Assembly: GCA_038246785.1 (NCBI GenBank)
Contig: JBBRVP010000015.1
Span: 1 to 64,000, forward strand
Length of the DNA stretch: 64,000 nucleotides
Direction of reading: 5' to 3'
DNA from: JBBRVP01 sp038246785
GTDB taxonomy: Bacteria; Actinomycetota; Actinomycetes; Jiangellales; Jiangellaceae
Shown here: positions 42,476-51,296 of the stretch, piece after piece
Numbering within the stretch: the stretch's first letter is position 1
How the letters are laid out: the number at the start of each line of letters is the position of its first letter
Position numbers and translations under genes: made by a program
The notes under the pieces: model-generated
What the model was told of the DNA's origin: nothing
What the model saw: only the letters and a program-made list of their open reading frames with translations
Database searches by the model: none

Positions 42476-43644
42476 GCCTCCTCCGCATGATTGGCGGCAA
42501 CCTCCCCGCTCGCCGGGCGCGCCAGCTGCGGTAGCACGTCGTACTTGCGGCTGTAGATCTCGAACAGCGCCAGACACAGCGCGGCGATCGGGATCGCTAC
42601 GAGCGCGCCGGCGACCCCGAAGAGCGCCCCGCCGAGGATGACCGAGCCGAAGCCGACAGCGGGGTGCATGTCGACGGCGTCGGCACTGATGCGGGGCTCG
42701 ATGGTGACGTTCTCGATCTGCTGGTAGATGACGCCGAACGCGAGCGCGAGGAGCCCATCCACCGGCTGCGGGCTGCTCAGCCCCACCAGCACCGGCAGGG
42801 CGATCGCAATGTAGGTGCCGATCGTCGGGACGAACTGCGAGACGACGCCGGTCCACAGGCCGAGCGCCAGCCAGTAGTCCATCCCGATGATGAGCAGGAA
42901 GACGGCTGTGAACGAGCCGCAGATCGCCGCCAGTACCACGCGCGCCGCGACGTAGCCGCCGGTCTTCTGCACGGCCAGGTCCCAGACGGTGACGAACACC
43001 TCTTGTTGGCTCGGTCGCATCAGGCGGGCCAGCCAGCGCTTCAGCCGCGGCGCGTCGGCGGAGAGGTAGAACGTGAACAGACCGAGCGTGGCCAGCGAGA
43101 AGACCGCCCCCAGCACGCTGGCGACGATGCCCAGCAGGCCACCCGCCAGGTCGGCGGCCAGCGCCGCGATCTGAGCGGGTCCGAGGTTCACCTGGTCGAG
43201 CACTGTGGTGGTGTCGAGGCTGAGGTCGAACGTGCGGTTGAGCCAGCCGAGCAGGCTGTCCAGCAGGACGGGCATCGACCTGATCAGCTGGGCGATCTGA
43301 TCGGCCAGCAGGCCTCCGAACGCCGCGAAGAAGCCGACGGTTGCCAGCAGGATCCCCAGCATCACCAGCCCGGTGGCCGCGCCGCGCCGCATCCACCGCG
43401 ACAGGAACGAGACGGCGGGCTCCATCGCGATGCTGGCCATCCAGGCCATGAGCACGTTGAACAGGACGCTGCCACCGTCGGAGACCACGAAGCGGCCGAG
43501 CAGAAACGCGCAGACCAGGCCGATGACGACCAACCCGATGCGCCAGACCTGCCGCGGCTCGACGACGAGCCCGACCCGGCGAACGGCCCGCCTCGAGGGT
43601 CCGCTGCCGGACGGCGCCGTGGTCACGGCACCAGCATGGTCCAC
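42367..43644 (-). CDS. AI-2E family transporter (PerM-like)
   Basis: A 425-residue polytopic membrane protein of the AI-2E exporter/PerM family: eight or so helices, the family segment GLWTGVVSQFVPTIGTYIAI and the following helix with YQQIENVTIEPRI. The C-terminal 55 residues are soluble and Ala/Glu-rich. The transported substrate is unknown for most members. The tail overlaps the decayed GH13 gene on the other strand. Confidence 0.9.
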   Translation of the reverse strand: MDHAGAVTTAPSGSGPSRRAVRRVGLVVEPRQVWRIGLVVIGLVCAFLLGRFVVSDGGSVLFNVLMAWMASIAMEPAVSFLSRWMRRGAATGLVMLGILLATVGFFAAFGGLLADQIAQLIRSMPVLLDSLLGWLNRTFDLSLDTTTVLDQVNLGPAQIAALAADLAGGLLGIVASVLGAVFSLATLGLFTFYLSADAPRLKRWLARLMRPSQQEVFVTVWDLAVQKTGGYVAARVVLAAICGSFTAVFLLIIGMDYWLALGLWTGVVSQFVPTIGTYIAIALPVLVGLSSPQPVDGLLALAFGVIYQQIENVTIEPRISADAVDMHPAVGFGSVILGGALFGVAGALVAIPIAALCLALFEIYSRKYDVLPQLARPASGEVAANHAEEAQPASTAQLPADSSQVAVTAEAELAASTVPDPAPRA

Positions 43645-43666
43645 GGACGGGGTGGCCCGCTGCCGG

Positions 43667-44527
43667 TCAGCCGGTGTCGATCCGGCGGTAGCGCGACTCG
43701 ACGAAGGAGTAGCAGCCGAACGCGGCCAGCCCGAGCCCGACGAGGGTGAGGACGACGGCGCCGAAGGGCACCTGTGCCATCGACTTCAGCGCCGAGTCGA
43801 GCCCCTCCGCCTTCGCCGGCTGGAACCGGACGGCGGCGATCACCACGAGGATGCCGAGCACGCCGAACGCGATCCCGCGAGCGAAGTAGCCCACCTTCCC
43901 CAATGCCAGGGCAAACCGGCGGAAGCCCGACGACATGCGGCCGGTCTCCAGGTCCTCCGCGAAGTCCTCCTTCAGCGCCTGGACGAGCATGAAGGCGCCG
44001 ACCCCGGCGATGACGAGCCCCGCGAGGCCGACCAGCCAGCGCCCACCGGAGGCCTTCATCACCTCTGCCGACCACGAGTTGCCCTCCTTGCCGCCACCGC
44101 CGCCCCGAGCGATGGAGACGGCGGTGAGGGCCAGGCTGAGGTAGATCACCGCCTTGATCCCGGAGATCACCCGCTGCACGGTCCGCTTCCGCGGGTCGGT
44201 CTCGGAGCGGTGACCGATGGCGGCCTCGGCGGCCCGCCACAAGGCGTAGCCGACGAAGCCGACGACGATGAGCCAGAGCAGCACGAGACCGCCGGTGCTG
44301 TCGGACAGGGAGCGGAAGGCCCCCTTCTGGTCGGCCTCCTTGCCGGCGCCGCTCCCGAGTGCGATCTGCACGCCCACGACCCCGATGAAGACGTAGACGA
44401 AGCCACGACTGAGGAAGCCGAGCCGGGCAGTGCGCTCGAGCGTGCGGCTGGACGCGGCACGGCGGGTCGCTTGCGACGCCTCGTCGGCGGCAGCGCCGAC
44501 AGATCGGGGGACGGACGGCCTGGGCAT
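43667..44527 (-). CDS. DUF1206 domain membrane protein
   Basis: A 286-residue protein with three repeats of a two-helix DUF1206 unit. Each begins with a pattern like LGFLSRGFVYVFIGVVGV, RVISGIKAVIYLSLALTAV or LGKVGYFARGIAFGVLGILV. Function unknown. The ATG at 44527 is preceded by GGAGGTGCCC. It is divergent from the GH13 gene across 177 bases. Confidence 0.88.
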   Translation of the reverse strand: MPRPSVPRSVGAAADEASQATRRAASSRTLERTARLGFLSRGFVYVFIGVVGVQIALGSGAGKEADQKGAFRSLSDSTGGLVLLWLIVVGFVGYALWRAAEAAIGHRSETDPRKRTVQRVISGIKAVIYLSLALTAVSIARGGGGGKEGNSWSAEVMKASGGRWLVGLAGLVIAGVGAFMLVQALKEDFAEDLETGRMSSGFRRFALALGKVGYFARGIAFGVLGILVVIAAVRFQPAKAEGLDSALKSMAQVPFGAVVLTLVGLGLAAFGCYSFVESRYRRIDTG

Positions 44528-44704
44528 GGGCACCTCCTGCGCCGTCGGAGGAGTTGCCCTCCTGCTCCGCGCGCCAAACGGGTCCTCCGCACCGTGGCCG
44601 CCACGCGCACGCCGACCGGTCGGCGCGCGCGGTTGAGTGAAGGTGCACAGCACGCCACGGCTTCGGCGAGGTTGGGCACCCACGCGGACGGGCAACGCAG
44701 AGCC

Positions 44705-46405
44705 ATGACCGCACCCGCTCCACAGCCGACGACTGCGTCCCGTACCAGCGACCTGTGGTGGAAGACCGCCGTGGTCTACTGCCTCGACGTCGAGACGTTC
44801 ATGGACTGGAACGGCGACGGCACGGGCGACCTGGAGGGCCTGACCCAGCGGCTGGACCACCTCGTCGAGCTCGGCGTCAGCTGCCTGTGGCTGATGCCGG
44901 TCTACCCCACGCCCGACCGCGACGACGGCTACGACATCACCGACTTCTACGGCGTCGACCCGCGGCTCGGCAGCCTCGGCGAGTTCGTCGAGCTCGTGCG
45001 TACTGCCCGCGAGCGCGGGTTACGGGTCATCGTCGACCTGGTCGTCAACCACACGTCCGACCGGCACCCGTGGTTCCGCTCGGCGCGGGCCAGCCGTCGC
45101 TCGCCGTATCGTGACTGGTACGTCTGGCGCGACGAACCACCGTCCGACGGGCCGCAGGGGGTCGTCTTTCCTGGCAAGCAGAAGAGTGTGTGGACCCGCG
45201 ACGAGAAGACAGGGCAGTACTACCTGCACCGGTTCTACAAGTTCCAGCCCGACCTCGACGTGGCCAACCCGGCGGTGCGCGACGAGATCGCCCGCATCGT
45301 GGGCTTCTGGCTCGAGCTCGGGGTCTCCGGCTTCCGGGTCGACGCCGTACCGTTCCTGCTCGAGACCGCGGGCATCCTCGACGGGCAACAGGACCTGCCC
45401 GATCCGCACGAGTTCCTGCGCGACCTGCGGGCGTTCCTCAACCGGCGCAACGGCGAGGCGGTGCTGCTCGGCGAGGTCAACCTGCCGCACGAGGACCAGG
45501 CGACGTTCTTCGGCGGCAGCGACGGCGACGAGCTCAACATGCTCTTCGACTTCATCGCGATGCAACGCTGCTACCTCGCTCTGGCGCGGCGCGACGCCAC
45601 GCCGCTCGCGGAGGCGCTGCTCGCCCGCCCGCAGGTCTCTCCCGACTGTCAGTGGGCGACGTTCCTGCGCAACCACGACGAGCTCACACTGGACAAGCTC
45701 AGCGACGAGGAGCGGGCGGAGGTCTTCGCCGCCTTCGGCCCGGAGCCGGCGATGCAGCTGTACGGCAGGGGGCTGCGCCGCCGGCTGCCGCCGATGCTCG
45801 ACGGTGACCCGCGCCGGGTCCGAATGGCGTACAGCCTGCTGTTCTCGTTGCCGGGGACCCCGGTGCTCTTCTACGGCGAGGAGATCGGCATGGGCGAGGA
45901 GCTCCAAGCCGAGGGCCGCGCCGCCGTCCGCACCCCGATGCAGTGGACCGCCGGCCGCAACGGCGGCTTCTCGACGGCGCGCGCCTCACGGCTACCGGGC
46001 CCGGTCGTCTCCGGCGGATTCGGGCCGGCCCACGTCAACGTCGCCGAGCAGCGCAACGACCCGGAATCGCTGCTCTCCTTCATCCGGCACCTCATCCGCC
46101 GATACCGCGAGTGCCCGGAGCTCGGCTGGGGCCGCTTCGAGGTGCTCGAGCAGCCGCACCGGCAGGTGCTCGCGCACCGGTGCACGTGGGAGGGCAACAG
46201 CCTGGTGGCGCTGCACAACCTCGCTGCCGAGCCGGTTTCTGTACCGCTCGTGCTCGACGATGTGCAGCCCGAGACGACGCTGGCCGACCTGCTCGCCTCG
46301 GGCCGGACCCCGCTGGACGAGCGCGGTCGGGCCGAGATCGCGCTCGACGGCTACGGCTCCCGGTGGCTGCGGGTCGCCGACGCCGACGAGCGGCGGCTCG
46401 TGTGA
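44705..46405 (+). CDS. GH13 alpha-glucanotransferase, trehalose synthase-like
   Basis: A 566-residue GH13 enzyme closest to maltose alpha-D-glucosyltransferase (trehalose synthase) by its N-terminal VVYCLDVETFMDWNGDGTGD and FYKFQPDLDVANPAVRDEI. The catalytic triad is in place: Asp213 (GFRVDAV), Glu257 (LLGEVN) and Asp325 (FLRNHDEL). It probably interconverts maltose and trehalose or acts on a related disaccharide. No maltokinase domain is fused. The ATG at 44705 is used. Confidence 0.88.
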   Translation: MTAPAPQPTTASRTSDLWWKTAVVYCLDVETFMDWNGDGTGDLEGLTQRLDHLVELGVSCLWLMPVYPTPDRDDGYDITDFYGVDPRLGSLGEFVELVRTARERGLRVIVDLVVNHTSDRHPWFRSARASRRSPYRDWYVWRDEPPSDGPQGVVFPGKQKSVWTRDEKTGQYYLHRFYKFQPDLDVANPAVRDEIARIVGFWLELGVSGFRVDAVPFLLETAGILDGQQDLPDPHEFLRDLRAFLNRRNGEAVLLGEVNLPHEDQATFFGGSDGDELNMLFDFIAMQRCYLALARRDATPLAEALLARPQVSPDCQWATFLRNHDELTLDKLSDEERAEVFAAFGPEPAMQLYGRGLRRRLPPMLDGDPRRVRMAYSLLFSLPGTPVLFYGEEIGMGEELQAEGRAAVRTPMQWTAGRNGGFSTARASRLPGPVVSGGFGPAHVNVAEQRNDPESLLSFIRHLIRRYRECPELGWGRFEVLEQPHRQVLAHRCTWEGNSLVALHNLAAEPVSVPLVLDDVQPETTLADLLASGRTPLDERGRAEIALDGYGSRWLRVADADERRLV

Positions 46406-46444
46406 GTGGCTGCCTGTCCATAGTCGACCGCCCTAGACCTCGCC

Positions 46445-46777
46445 CTAGACCTCGGTAGCGGGGTCCCGTTCGGCGTAGGGGTCCGGCTCCGGCTCCTCCT
46501 GGCGCAGCCGGTCGTCGATGGTCTCGTCGTCGTCGCCGGACAGCTGCTCCGCGGTCGGGGTGCTCGGCCGGTCCGGCGGGTCGTAGCCCACCTCGTCGAC
46601 CTCCGGCATGAGCTCGTCGGTCTCGAGCACCTCGAGCTGCTCGTGCTCCCGCTCGAGCTCGTCCCCTGGTCGGTCGGCGTAGGTGTCGTCGACGTAGGTC
46701 TGTCCGGGATCGGCACCTCGATCGGGCACAGGGTCGGCCACAGGGTCGGGCACAGGGTCGGGCACGGGGTCGGGCAC
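46445..46777 (-). CDS. DUF5709 family protein
   Basis: A 110-residue acidic protein, mostly disordered in appearance. It starts with VPDPVPDPVPDPVADPVPD, a short Pro-Asp repeat (12-bp units in DNA, 46734-46777), and ends with the DUF5709 core ETDELMPEVDEVGYDPPDRP and ETIDDRLRQEEPEPD. The start among the repeated GTG codons is uncertain; 46777 is the most upstream sensible one. Confidence 0.75.
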   Translation of the reverse strand: MPDPVPDPVPDPVADPVPDRGADPGQTYVDDTYADRPGDELEREHEQLEVLETDELMPEVDEVGYDPPDRPSTPTAEQLSGDDDETIDDRLRQEEPEPDPYAERDPATEV

Positions 46778-46839
46778 GTGGAGCCCGTACCCGTGACTCC
46801 GCAGCGGCAACCGTGCTCGCGGCATGCGACGCTGACCCG

Positions 46840-47727
46840 GTGCGGCGACGCGGCGACGGCGACGGGTGGGTCGACTGCCTGTGCGGCGCACGGCACTGGG
46901 GTCGCTACGGCGCCGCCGGGCTGTTGCTGGTGCGGGACGGTCGCGTGCTGCTGCAGCACCGGGCGGAGTGGAGCCACCACGGCGGCACGTGGGGGGTGCC
47001 CGGCGGCGCGATGGTCAGCACCGAGGACCCCGTGACGGGCGCCATCCGTGAGGCCGCCGAAGAAGCCGGCGTGGAGCCGGCTCTGGTGCGGCCGGCCGGC
47101 TGCTACGTCGATGACCACCGCAGTTGGTCCTACACGACCGTCCTGGCCGAGGCGACCGGCGACTTCTCGGCTCGGCCCACCGACGCGGAGAGCATCGCGG
47201 TCGACTGGGTGCCGGTCGAAACGGTGCGCGACCTGCCGCTGCACCCGTCCCTCGCCGCGGCGTGGGCGGACCTCGATGCCCTGGTCGGGCGGCGACTGGT
47301 GCTGGTGGTCGACGTCGCCAACGTGATGGGCTCGCGCCCCGACGGCTGGTGGCGCGACCGTCCGCGAGCCGCGACCCGACTGCTGGACCGGCTCGCCGTC
47401 CTGCTGGCCGGGGTCGATGGCTCGCTGCTCGGCCCGGCGGGAACTCCCCAGCGGCTGCGCAGCTGGCTGCCCGACGTGGTGGCTGTGGTCGAGGGAGCCG
47501 CCCGTGCCGCAGACACCGGGTCCGCCGAGGAACGCGGGCTACGCGTGGTGCGCGCGACCTCCTCCGGGGACGACGCCGTCGTCGAGGCGGTGGCCCAGCG
47601 CCGCCGCGAGCGCCCTGCCGACACGGTCGTCGTGGTGTCGGCCGACCGTGGGCTCGTCGCCCGCGTCGAGAGGCTGGGGGCCAGCGCGGTGGGCCCCCGC
47701 ACACTGCAGCGCGCGCTCCCCGACTGA
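46840..47727 (+). CDS. Nudix hydrolase-NYN (PIN-like) domain fusion
   Basis: A 295-residue two-domain protein. Residues 1-145 form a Nudix domain with a full Nudix box, GGAMVSTEDPVTGAIREAAE continuing EAGV, preceded by a two-Cys element (DCLCGARHWG). Residues about 152-295 are NYN/PIN-like: LVLVVDVANVMGSRPDGWW with metal-binding Asp, TSSGDDAVVEAV and VVVVSADRGLVARV. The second domain suggests an RNase, the first a nucleotide or RNA-cap hydrolase. It converges on ku. Confidence 0.85.
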   Translation: MRRRGDGDGWVDCLCGARHWGRYGAAGLLLVRDGRVLLQHRAEWSHHGGTWGVPGGAMVSTEDPVTGAIREAAEEAGVEPALVRPAGCYVDDHRSWSYTTVLAEATGDFSARPTDAESIAVDWVPVETVRDLPLHPSLAAAWADLDALVGRRLVLVVDVANVMGSRPDGWWRDRPRAATRLLDRLAVLLAGVDGSLLGPAGTPQRLRSWLPDVVAVVEGAARAADTGSAEERGLRVVRATSSGDDAVVEAVAQRRRERPADTVVVVSADRGLVARVERLGASAVGPRTLQRALPD

Positions 47728-47740
47728 GACGGACTGCTGC

Positions 47741-48781
47741 TCAGGCGCTGCGGCGGGCGCCGCTGGCGGCGGCCTTGCTCGTGGTCTTCTTCGCGGCCGG
47801 CTTCCTTGCGGTGGTCTTCGTCGCGGCCGCCTTCTTCGCGGCGGCCTTCTTCGCGGGGGCCTTCTTCGCGGTGGCCTTGTTCGCGGTCGCGTTCTCGGCT
47901 GTGGTCTTTGTCGCGGTCCGCTTCGCCGTGCTCCTGCGCGACGTCGCCTGCTTCTCGGCCTCGGCTTCCTCCGGCTCCTCGCCGCCGCCGCCGCCTGATC
48001 CCTCGCCACGCCGGCGACGAGCTTCGTCGACGCTGCGCCGCAGCGCCTCCATGAGATCGACGACCTTGCCGGTGTCGGGCCGGGCCGGCTCGGCGGCGCG
48101 GACCTCCCGACCGTCGATCTTGGCCTGGACGACCTCGTCCAGTGCCTTGCGATAACCGTCGGAGTAGTCCGCGGGATCGAAGTCGCCGGACAGCGCGTCC
48201 ACGTAGGACTGCGCCATCGCCACCTCTTGCGGACGCAGCGTCACACCCTCATCGAGGAAACCGAACGCCGGCCGGCGGACTTCGTCGGGCCAGAGCATCG
48301 TTTGCACGACCAGGACGCCGTCGCGAGGCCTGAGCACGGCCAGGCGCTCCCGCTGCCGCAGCGCGATCTTCACCACGGCCACCCGGCCGCTCTCCTCGAG
48401 GGTGTCGCGCAGCAGGACGTACGGCTTCGCGTCCGCCGTCGGCTCGGCGTAGTAGGCCCGCGACAGCGCGGTCGGGTCGATCTCCGCGAACGGCACGAAG
48501 CCGAGCACGTCGACCGCCTTCGACGAGGCGATCGGCAAGTCGGCGAAGTCCTCGTCGGTGAGTACGACGAGGTCACCGTCGGGCAGCTCGAAGCCCTTGG
48601 CGATCTCGGCGTAGGCGACCTCCTTCCCGTCGAGCTCGCACACCCGCCGATAGCGGATCCGCCCGCCGTCGGCCTCGTGCACCTGCCGGAACGAGATGTC
48701 GCGCTCCTCGGTGGCGCCGACCAGGCGCACCGGGATCGAGACGAGGCCGAAGGAGATCGACCCCTTCCACACGGTCTGCAT
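47741..48781 (-). CDS. ku: Non-homologous end-joining protein Ku
   Basis: Homodimeric DNA-end-binding protein, 346 residues. The Ku core starts MQTVWKGSISFGLVSIPVRL and includes YRRVCELDGKEVAYAEIAKG and YADALSGDFDPADY-type QSYVDALSGDFDPADY. The C-terminal 90 residues are a Lys/Ala/Thr-rich tail (repeats such as KKAPAKKAAAKK), typical of extended actinobacterial Ku and likely to bind DNA. No ligD gene lies within this window. Confidence 0.95.
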   Translation of the reverse strand: MQTVWKGSISFGLVSIPVRLVGATEERDISFRQVHEADGGRIRYRRVCELDGKEVAYAEIAKGFELPDGDLVVLTDEDFADLPIASSKAVDVLGFVPFAEIDPTALSRAYYAEPTADAKPYVLLRDTLEESGRVAVVKIALRQRERLAVLRPRDGVLVVQTMLWPDEVRRPAFGFLDEGVTLRPQEVAMAQSYVDALSGDFDPADYSDGYRKALDEVVQAKIDGREVRAAEPARPDTGKVVDLMEALRRSVDEARRRRGEGSGGGGGEEPEEAEAEKQATSRRSTAKRTATKTTAENATANKATAKKAPAKKAAAKKAAATKTTARKPAAKKTTSKAAASGARRSA

Positions 48782-48976
48782 GAGCCCTCCCACCGCCGGC
48801 GGTCGGCGGTCCCGCGCCCTGCAGCTCGTCCGCCGGATCGCACATCATCCTCCCCCACCCGTCCCCGGGCGTCGGAGCCGCCCGCGGCGTGGCGTCGCGG
48901 TTGTGTCCGGGGGGCGTGCCACGGTGAGGGTGTTCGGGAGGGCCGGCCTCCCACAGGTCCGGGGAGGTCGTCGGAG

Positions 48977-49216
48977 ATGGCAGGCGAGACAGCGGCGTAC
49001 GTCGTGGGGGCGTCCGGCCTGCTGACGTACGACGTCCGGCTCGAGCAGGTGATGTTCTGCACCATCTGCCAGGAGGACCGGTTGTTCGTGGGCGCCGGCT
49101 GTGTCGACGGGCACGACGCCGACTGCCCGGAGCGGTTGTGCGTGGAGTGCGGCTTCGCGGTGCTCGTCAGTGATCTGCTGGTGGAGCAGGTCGCCGCGGC
49201 GGCCTCCGTCGCCTGA
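48977..49216 (+). CDS. Small Cys-rich hypothetical protein
   Basis: A 79-residue protein with six or more ordered cysteines (FCTICQEDRLFVGAGC, then CPERLCVECGF), which could form a zinc knuckle. Ribosome-binding sites GGGGAGG and GGAG precede the ATG at 48977. No family is recognised. It ends 11 bases from the convergent TrmH-family gene. Confidence 0.65.
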   Translation: MAGETAAYVVGASGLLTYDVRLEQVMFCTICQEDRLFVGAGCVDGHDADCPERLCVECGFAVLVSDLLVEQVAAAASVA

Positions 49217-49227
49217 GCGAGCAGCGT

Positions 49228-50046
49228 TCAGCCAGGGCCGCGCAGCGCATAGAACGCGACCGCGGCCGCGGCCGCGACGTTGAGCGAGTCCACGCCGGGC
49301 GCCATGGGGATGCGGGCGCGCACGTCCGCCGAGCGCATCCAGCGCTCGGACAGCCCGTGCCCCTCGCCACCGAGGAGCACGGCCAGCCGGCCCGAACGGT
49401 CCACTCGCCCGATGTCGACGGCATCGGCTGCCGGCGTGAGCGCCACGACGGTCAGGCCCGCCGCCCGGAGCAAGTCCGCCGTCCCGAACCAATCCGGCAC
49501 CCGCGTCCAGGGCAGGGCGAACACCGCGCCCATCGCCACCTTGACCGATCGCCGATACAGCGGGTCGGCGCAGCGCGGGCCGAGCAGGACGCCGTCGACA
49601 CCGAGCGCCGCTGCCGAGCGCAGGACGGCACCGACGTTCGCGTGGTCGACGAGGTCCTCGAGCACCGCGACCCGGCGGCCGCCGGCGAGGACGTCCTCCA
49701 CGGGGGGCAACGGCCGCCGCTGGAAGGCGGCCAGCGCGCCCCGGTGCACGTGGAAACCGGTCAGCCGCTCCACCACCGCTTCCTCGGCGACGTAGACGGG
49801 GACATCGTCGCCCGCCGCGTCGATCAGGTCGGCCAACGGCTCGAGCCAGCGGGGGGCGACGAGGAACGAGCGCGGGGCGTAGCCGGCCCGCACCGCCCGG
49901 CGTACCACCTTCTCGCCCTCGGCGATGAACAGGCCGCGCTCGGCCTCCAGGCTGCGCCGCAGCGACACGTCCCGCAGCCGTACGTAGTCGGCCAGCCGCT
50001 CGTCCGCGGCGGCGACGACGTCGATGCGCAGGGCCACGGTGGCCAT
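49228..50046 (-). CDS. TrmH family RNA 2'-O-methyltransferase
   Basis: A SPOUT-class methyltransferase of 272 residues. The substrate-binding N-domain has ERGLFIAEGEKVVRRAVRAG; the knot has DHANVGAVLRSAAALG, LAVLLGGEGHGLS and DSLNVAAAAAVAFYAL. It is a second paralogue beside the TsnR-like protein at 18.6-19.4 kb. The RNA target is unknown. The ATG at 50046 is divergent from the cold-shock-like gene. Confidence 0.92.
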   Translation of the reverse strand: MATVALRIDVVAAADERLADYVRLRDVSLRRSLEAERGLFIAEGEKVVRRAVRAGYAPRSFLVAPRWLEPLADLIDAAGDDVPVYVAEEAVVERLTGFHVHRGALAAFQRRPLPPVEDVLAGGRRVAVLEDLVDHANVGAVLRSAAALGVDGVLLGPRCADPLYRRSVKVAMGAVFALPWTRVPDWFGTADLLRAAGLTVVALTPAADAVDIGRVDRSGRLAVLLGGEGHGLSERWMRSADVRARIPMAPGVDSLNVAAAAAVAFYALRGPG

Positions 50047-50100
50047 CCTGCGGTCGCCCTTCGAGGTGCGCCGGCGGACGGGCTGTGTGACGCTCCCCAC

Positions 50101-50325
50101 ATGGTGCGCGGGATCGTCAAGGAGTGGGACGCCGCGGCGGGGTGCGGGCTGCTGAGCTGCGACGACCTGCCCGACGACGTCGCCGTCGACAGCGAGGCTC
50201 TGCTCGGGCGTGCCGCGTCGCTGCAGGTAGGCGACGAGGTGCTCTTCGACTACGAGGCAGCCGCCGCGGGCGTCGTCGCGTTCCGCGCCCGCTGGTTCCG
50301 CGCGCGGCCGGTGCTGGCGCCCTAA
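50101..50325 (+). CDS. Cold-shock-domain-like small protein
   Basis: A 74-residue protein resembling a diverged cold-shock domain: GIVKEWDAAAGCGLLSCDDLP at the N-terminus parallels the GxVKWFNxxKGFGFI strand pattern, with the RNP aromatic residues mostly lost, and LQVGDEVLFDYEA matches the later strands. Nucleic-acid binding is uncertain without the aromatics. It lies ten bases upstream of the permease gene. Confidence 0.72.
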   Translation: MVRGIVKEWDAAAGCGLLSCDDLPDDVAVDSEALLGRAASLQVGDEVLFDYEAAAAGVVAFRARWFRARPVLAP

Positions 50326-50334
50326 CCTGCCGGG

Positions 50335-51084
50335 GTGTCCTGGCTCGAGGCCCTGGCCGTGGTGCTCGCCGGCGTCGCGGCCGGCACAATCAACACCGTC
50401 GTCGGCTCGGGCAGCCTCATCACCTTCCCAACGCTGCTCGCCGTCGGCTACCCGCCCGTGCTGGCCAACGTCAGCAACTCGGTGGGGCTCGTGGCGGGCG
50501 GGGTTTCCGGCGTATACGGCTACCGGCGCGAGCTGTCCGGCCAGCGGGCGCGGCTGCTCCGACTCGGCGTCGCGTCGGCCATCGGCGGGGTCACCGGCGC
50601 GGCGCTGCTGCTCGTGCTGCCGGCAGCCGTGTTCGGCGCCGTCGTCCCGGTTCTCGTCCTGCTGGGCTGCGGCCTCGTCGTCGTGCAGCCGCGCCTCGTT
50701 CGCTGGCTCGGGTCGCGCCGCCGCGCCGCCGAGCACGCCGGGCCACTGGCCTGGGCGCTCGTCGCCCTGACCGGCGTGTACGGCGGCTACTTCGGGGCCG
50801 CCCAGGGGGTGCTGCTCGTCGCGGTCCTCGGCCTTGCGCTCGACGAGACCCTGCAGCGGGTCAACGCGGCGAAGAACGTGCTCGCCCTCGTGGTCAACTT
50901 TGTCGCCGGCGTCTACTTCGTGCTCACCACGCATGTGGCATGGGGTGCCGCGGGCCTCATCGCAGTGGGCTCGGTGATCGGAGGCCAGCTTGGCGCCACC
51001 GTCGGCCGCCGGCTCCCCGACCCGCTGCTGCGCGGCGTCATCGTCGTCATCGGCGTCGCCGCCGCGATCGCCCTGCTCCGCTGA
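50335..51084 (+). CDS. TauE/SafE (TSUP) family permease
   Basis: A 249-residue membrane protein with about eight helices and the two family repeats: AAGTINTVVGSGSLITFPTL with NVSNSVGLVAGG in the first half, and GVYGGYFGAAQGVLLV with VNAAKNVLALVVN in the second. Members export sulfite, sulfonates or other organic anions; the substrate here is not predictable. It starts at GTG 50335. Confidence 0.9.
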   Translation: MSWLEALAVVLAGVAAGTINTVVGSGSLITFPTLLAVGYPPVLANVSNSVGLVAGGVSGVYGYRRELSGQRARLLRLGVASAIGGVTGAALLLVLPAAVFGAVVPVLVLLGCGLVVVQPRLVRWLGSRRRAAEHAGPLAWALVALTGVYGGYFGAAQGVLLVAVLGLALDETLQRVNAAKNVLALVVNFVAGVYFVLTTHVAWGAAGLIAVGSVIGGQLGATVGRRLPDPLLRGVIVVIGVAAAIALLR

Positions 51085-51131
51085 ACCGTGCTCGCGGCGG
51101 GGGTCCGGCGAGGCAGACCCCGGCCCACGTC

Positions 51132-51240
51132 GACAGTCAGGCTCTGTCGGGGCCCCAGCCACGGCAGAGCCTGACTGGCGGCCGCCCCATCGAAACAGTC
51201 AGGCTCAGTCGGGGCCCCAGCCACGGCAGAGCCTGACTGT
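51132..51240. repeat. Two tandem palindromic repeats
   Basis: Copies at 51132-51177 and 51195-51240, 62 bases apart. In the first, CAGTCAGGCTCTG pairs perfectly with CAGAGCCTGACTG around a centre containing GGGGCCCC. The second copy is nearly identical. They lie between the permease and decarboxylase genes and resemble REP elements or tandem terminators. Confidence 0.88.
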
Positions 51241-51296
51241 CGGCCGCCCCACCGACGGGGGGCGGGGGGAGGATGCGCATCCGCGAGGATGGCCGC

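Noticed and set aside
47741..48781. A complete NHEJ operon
   Set aside because: Ku is present but no LigD-type ligase, polymerase or nuclease gene is adjacent.
51132..51240. CRISPR repeat-spacer unit
   Set aside because: Only two palindromic units with near-identical interiors, so there are no spacers; no cas genes are nearby.
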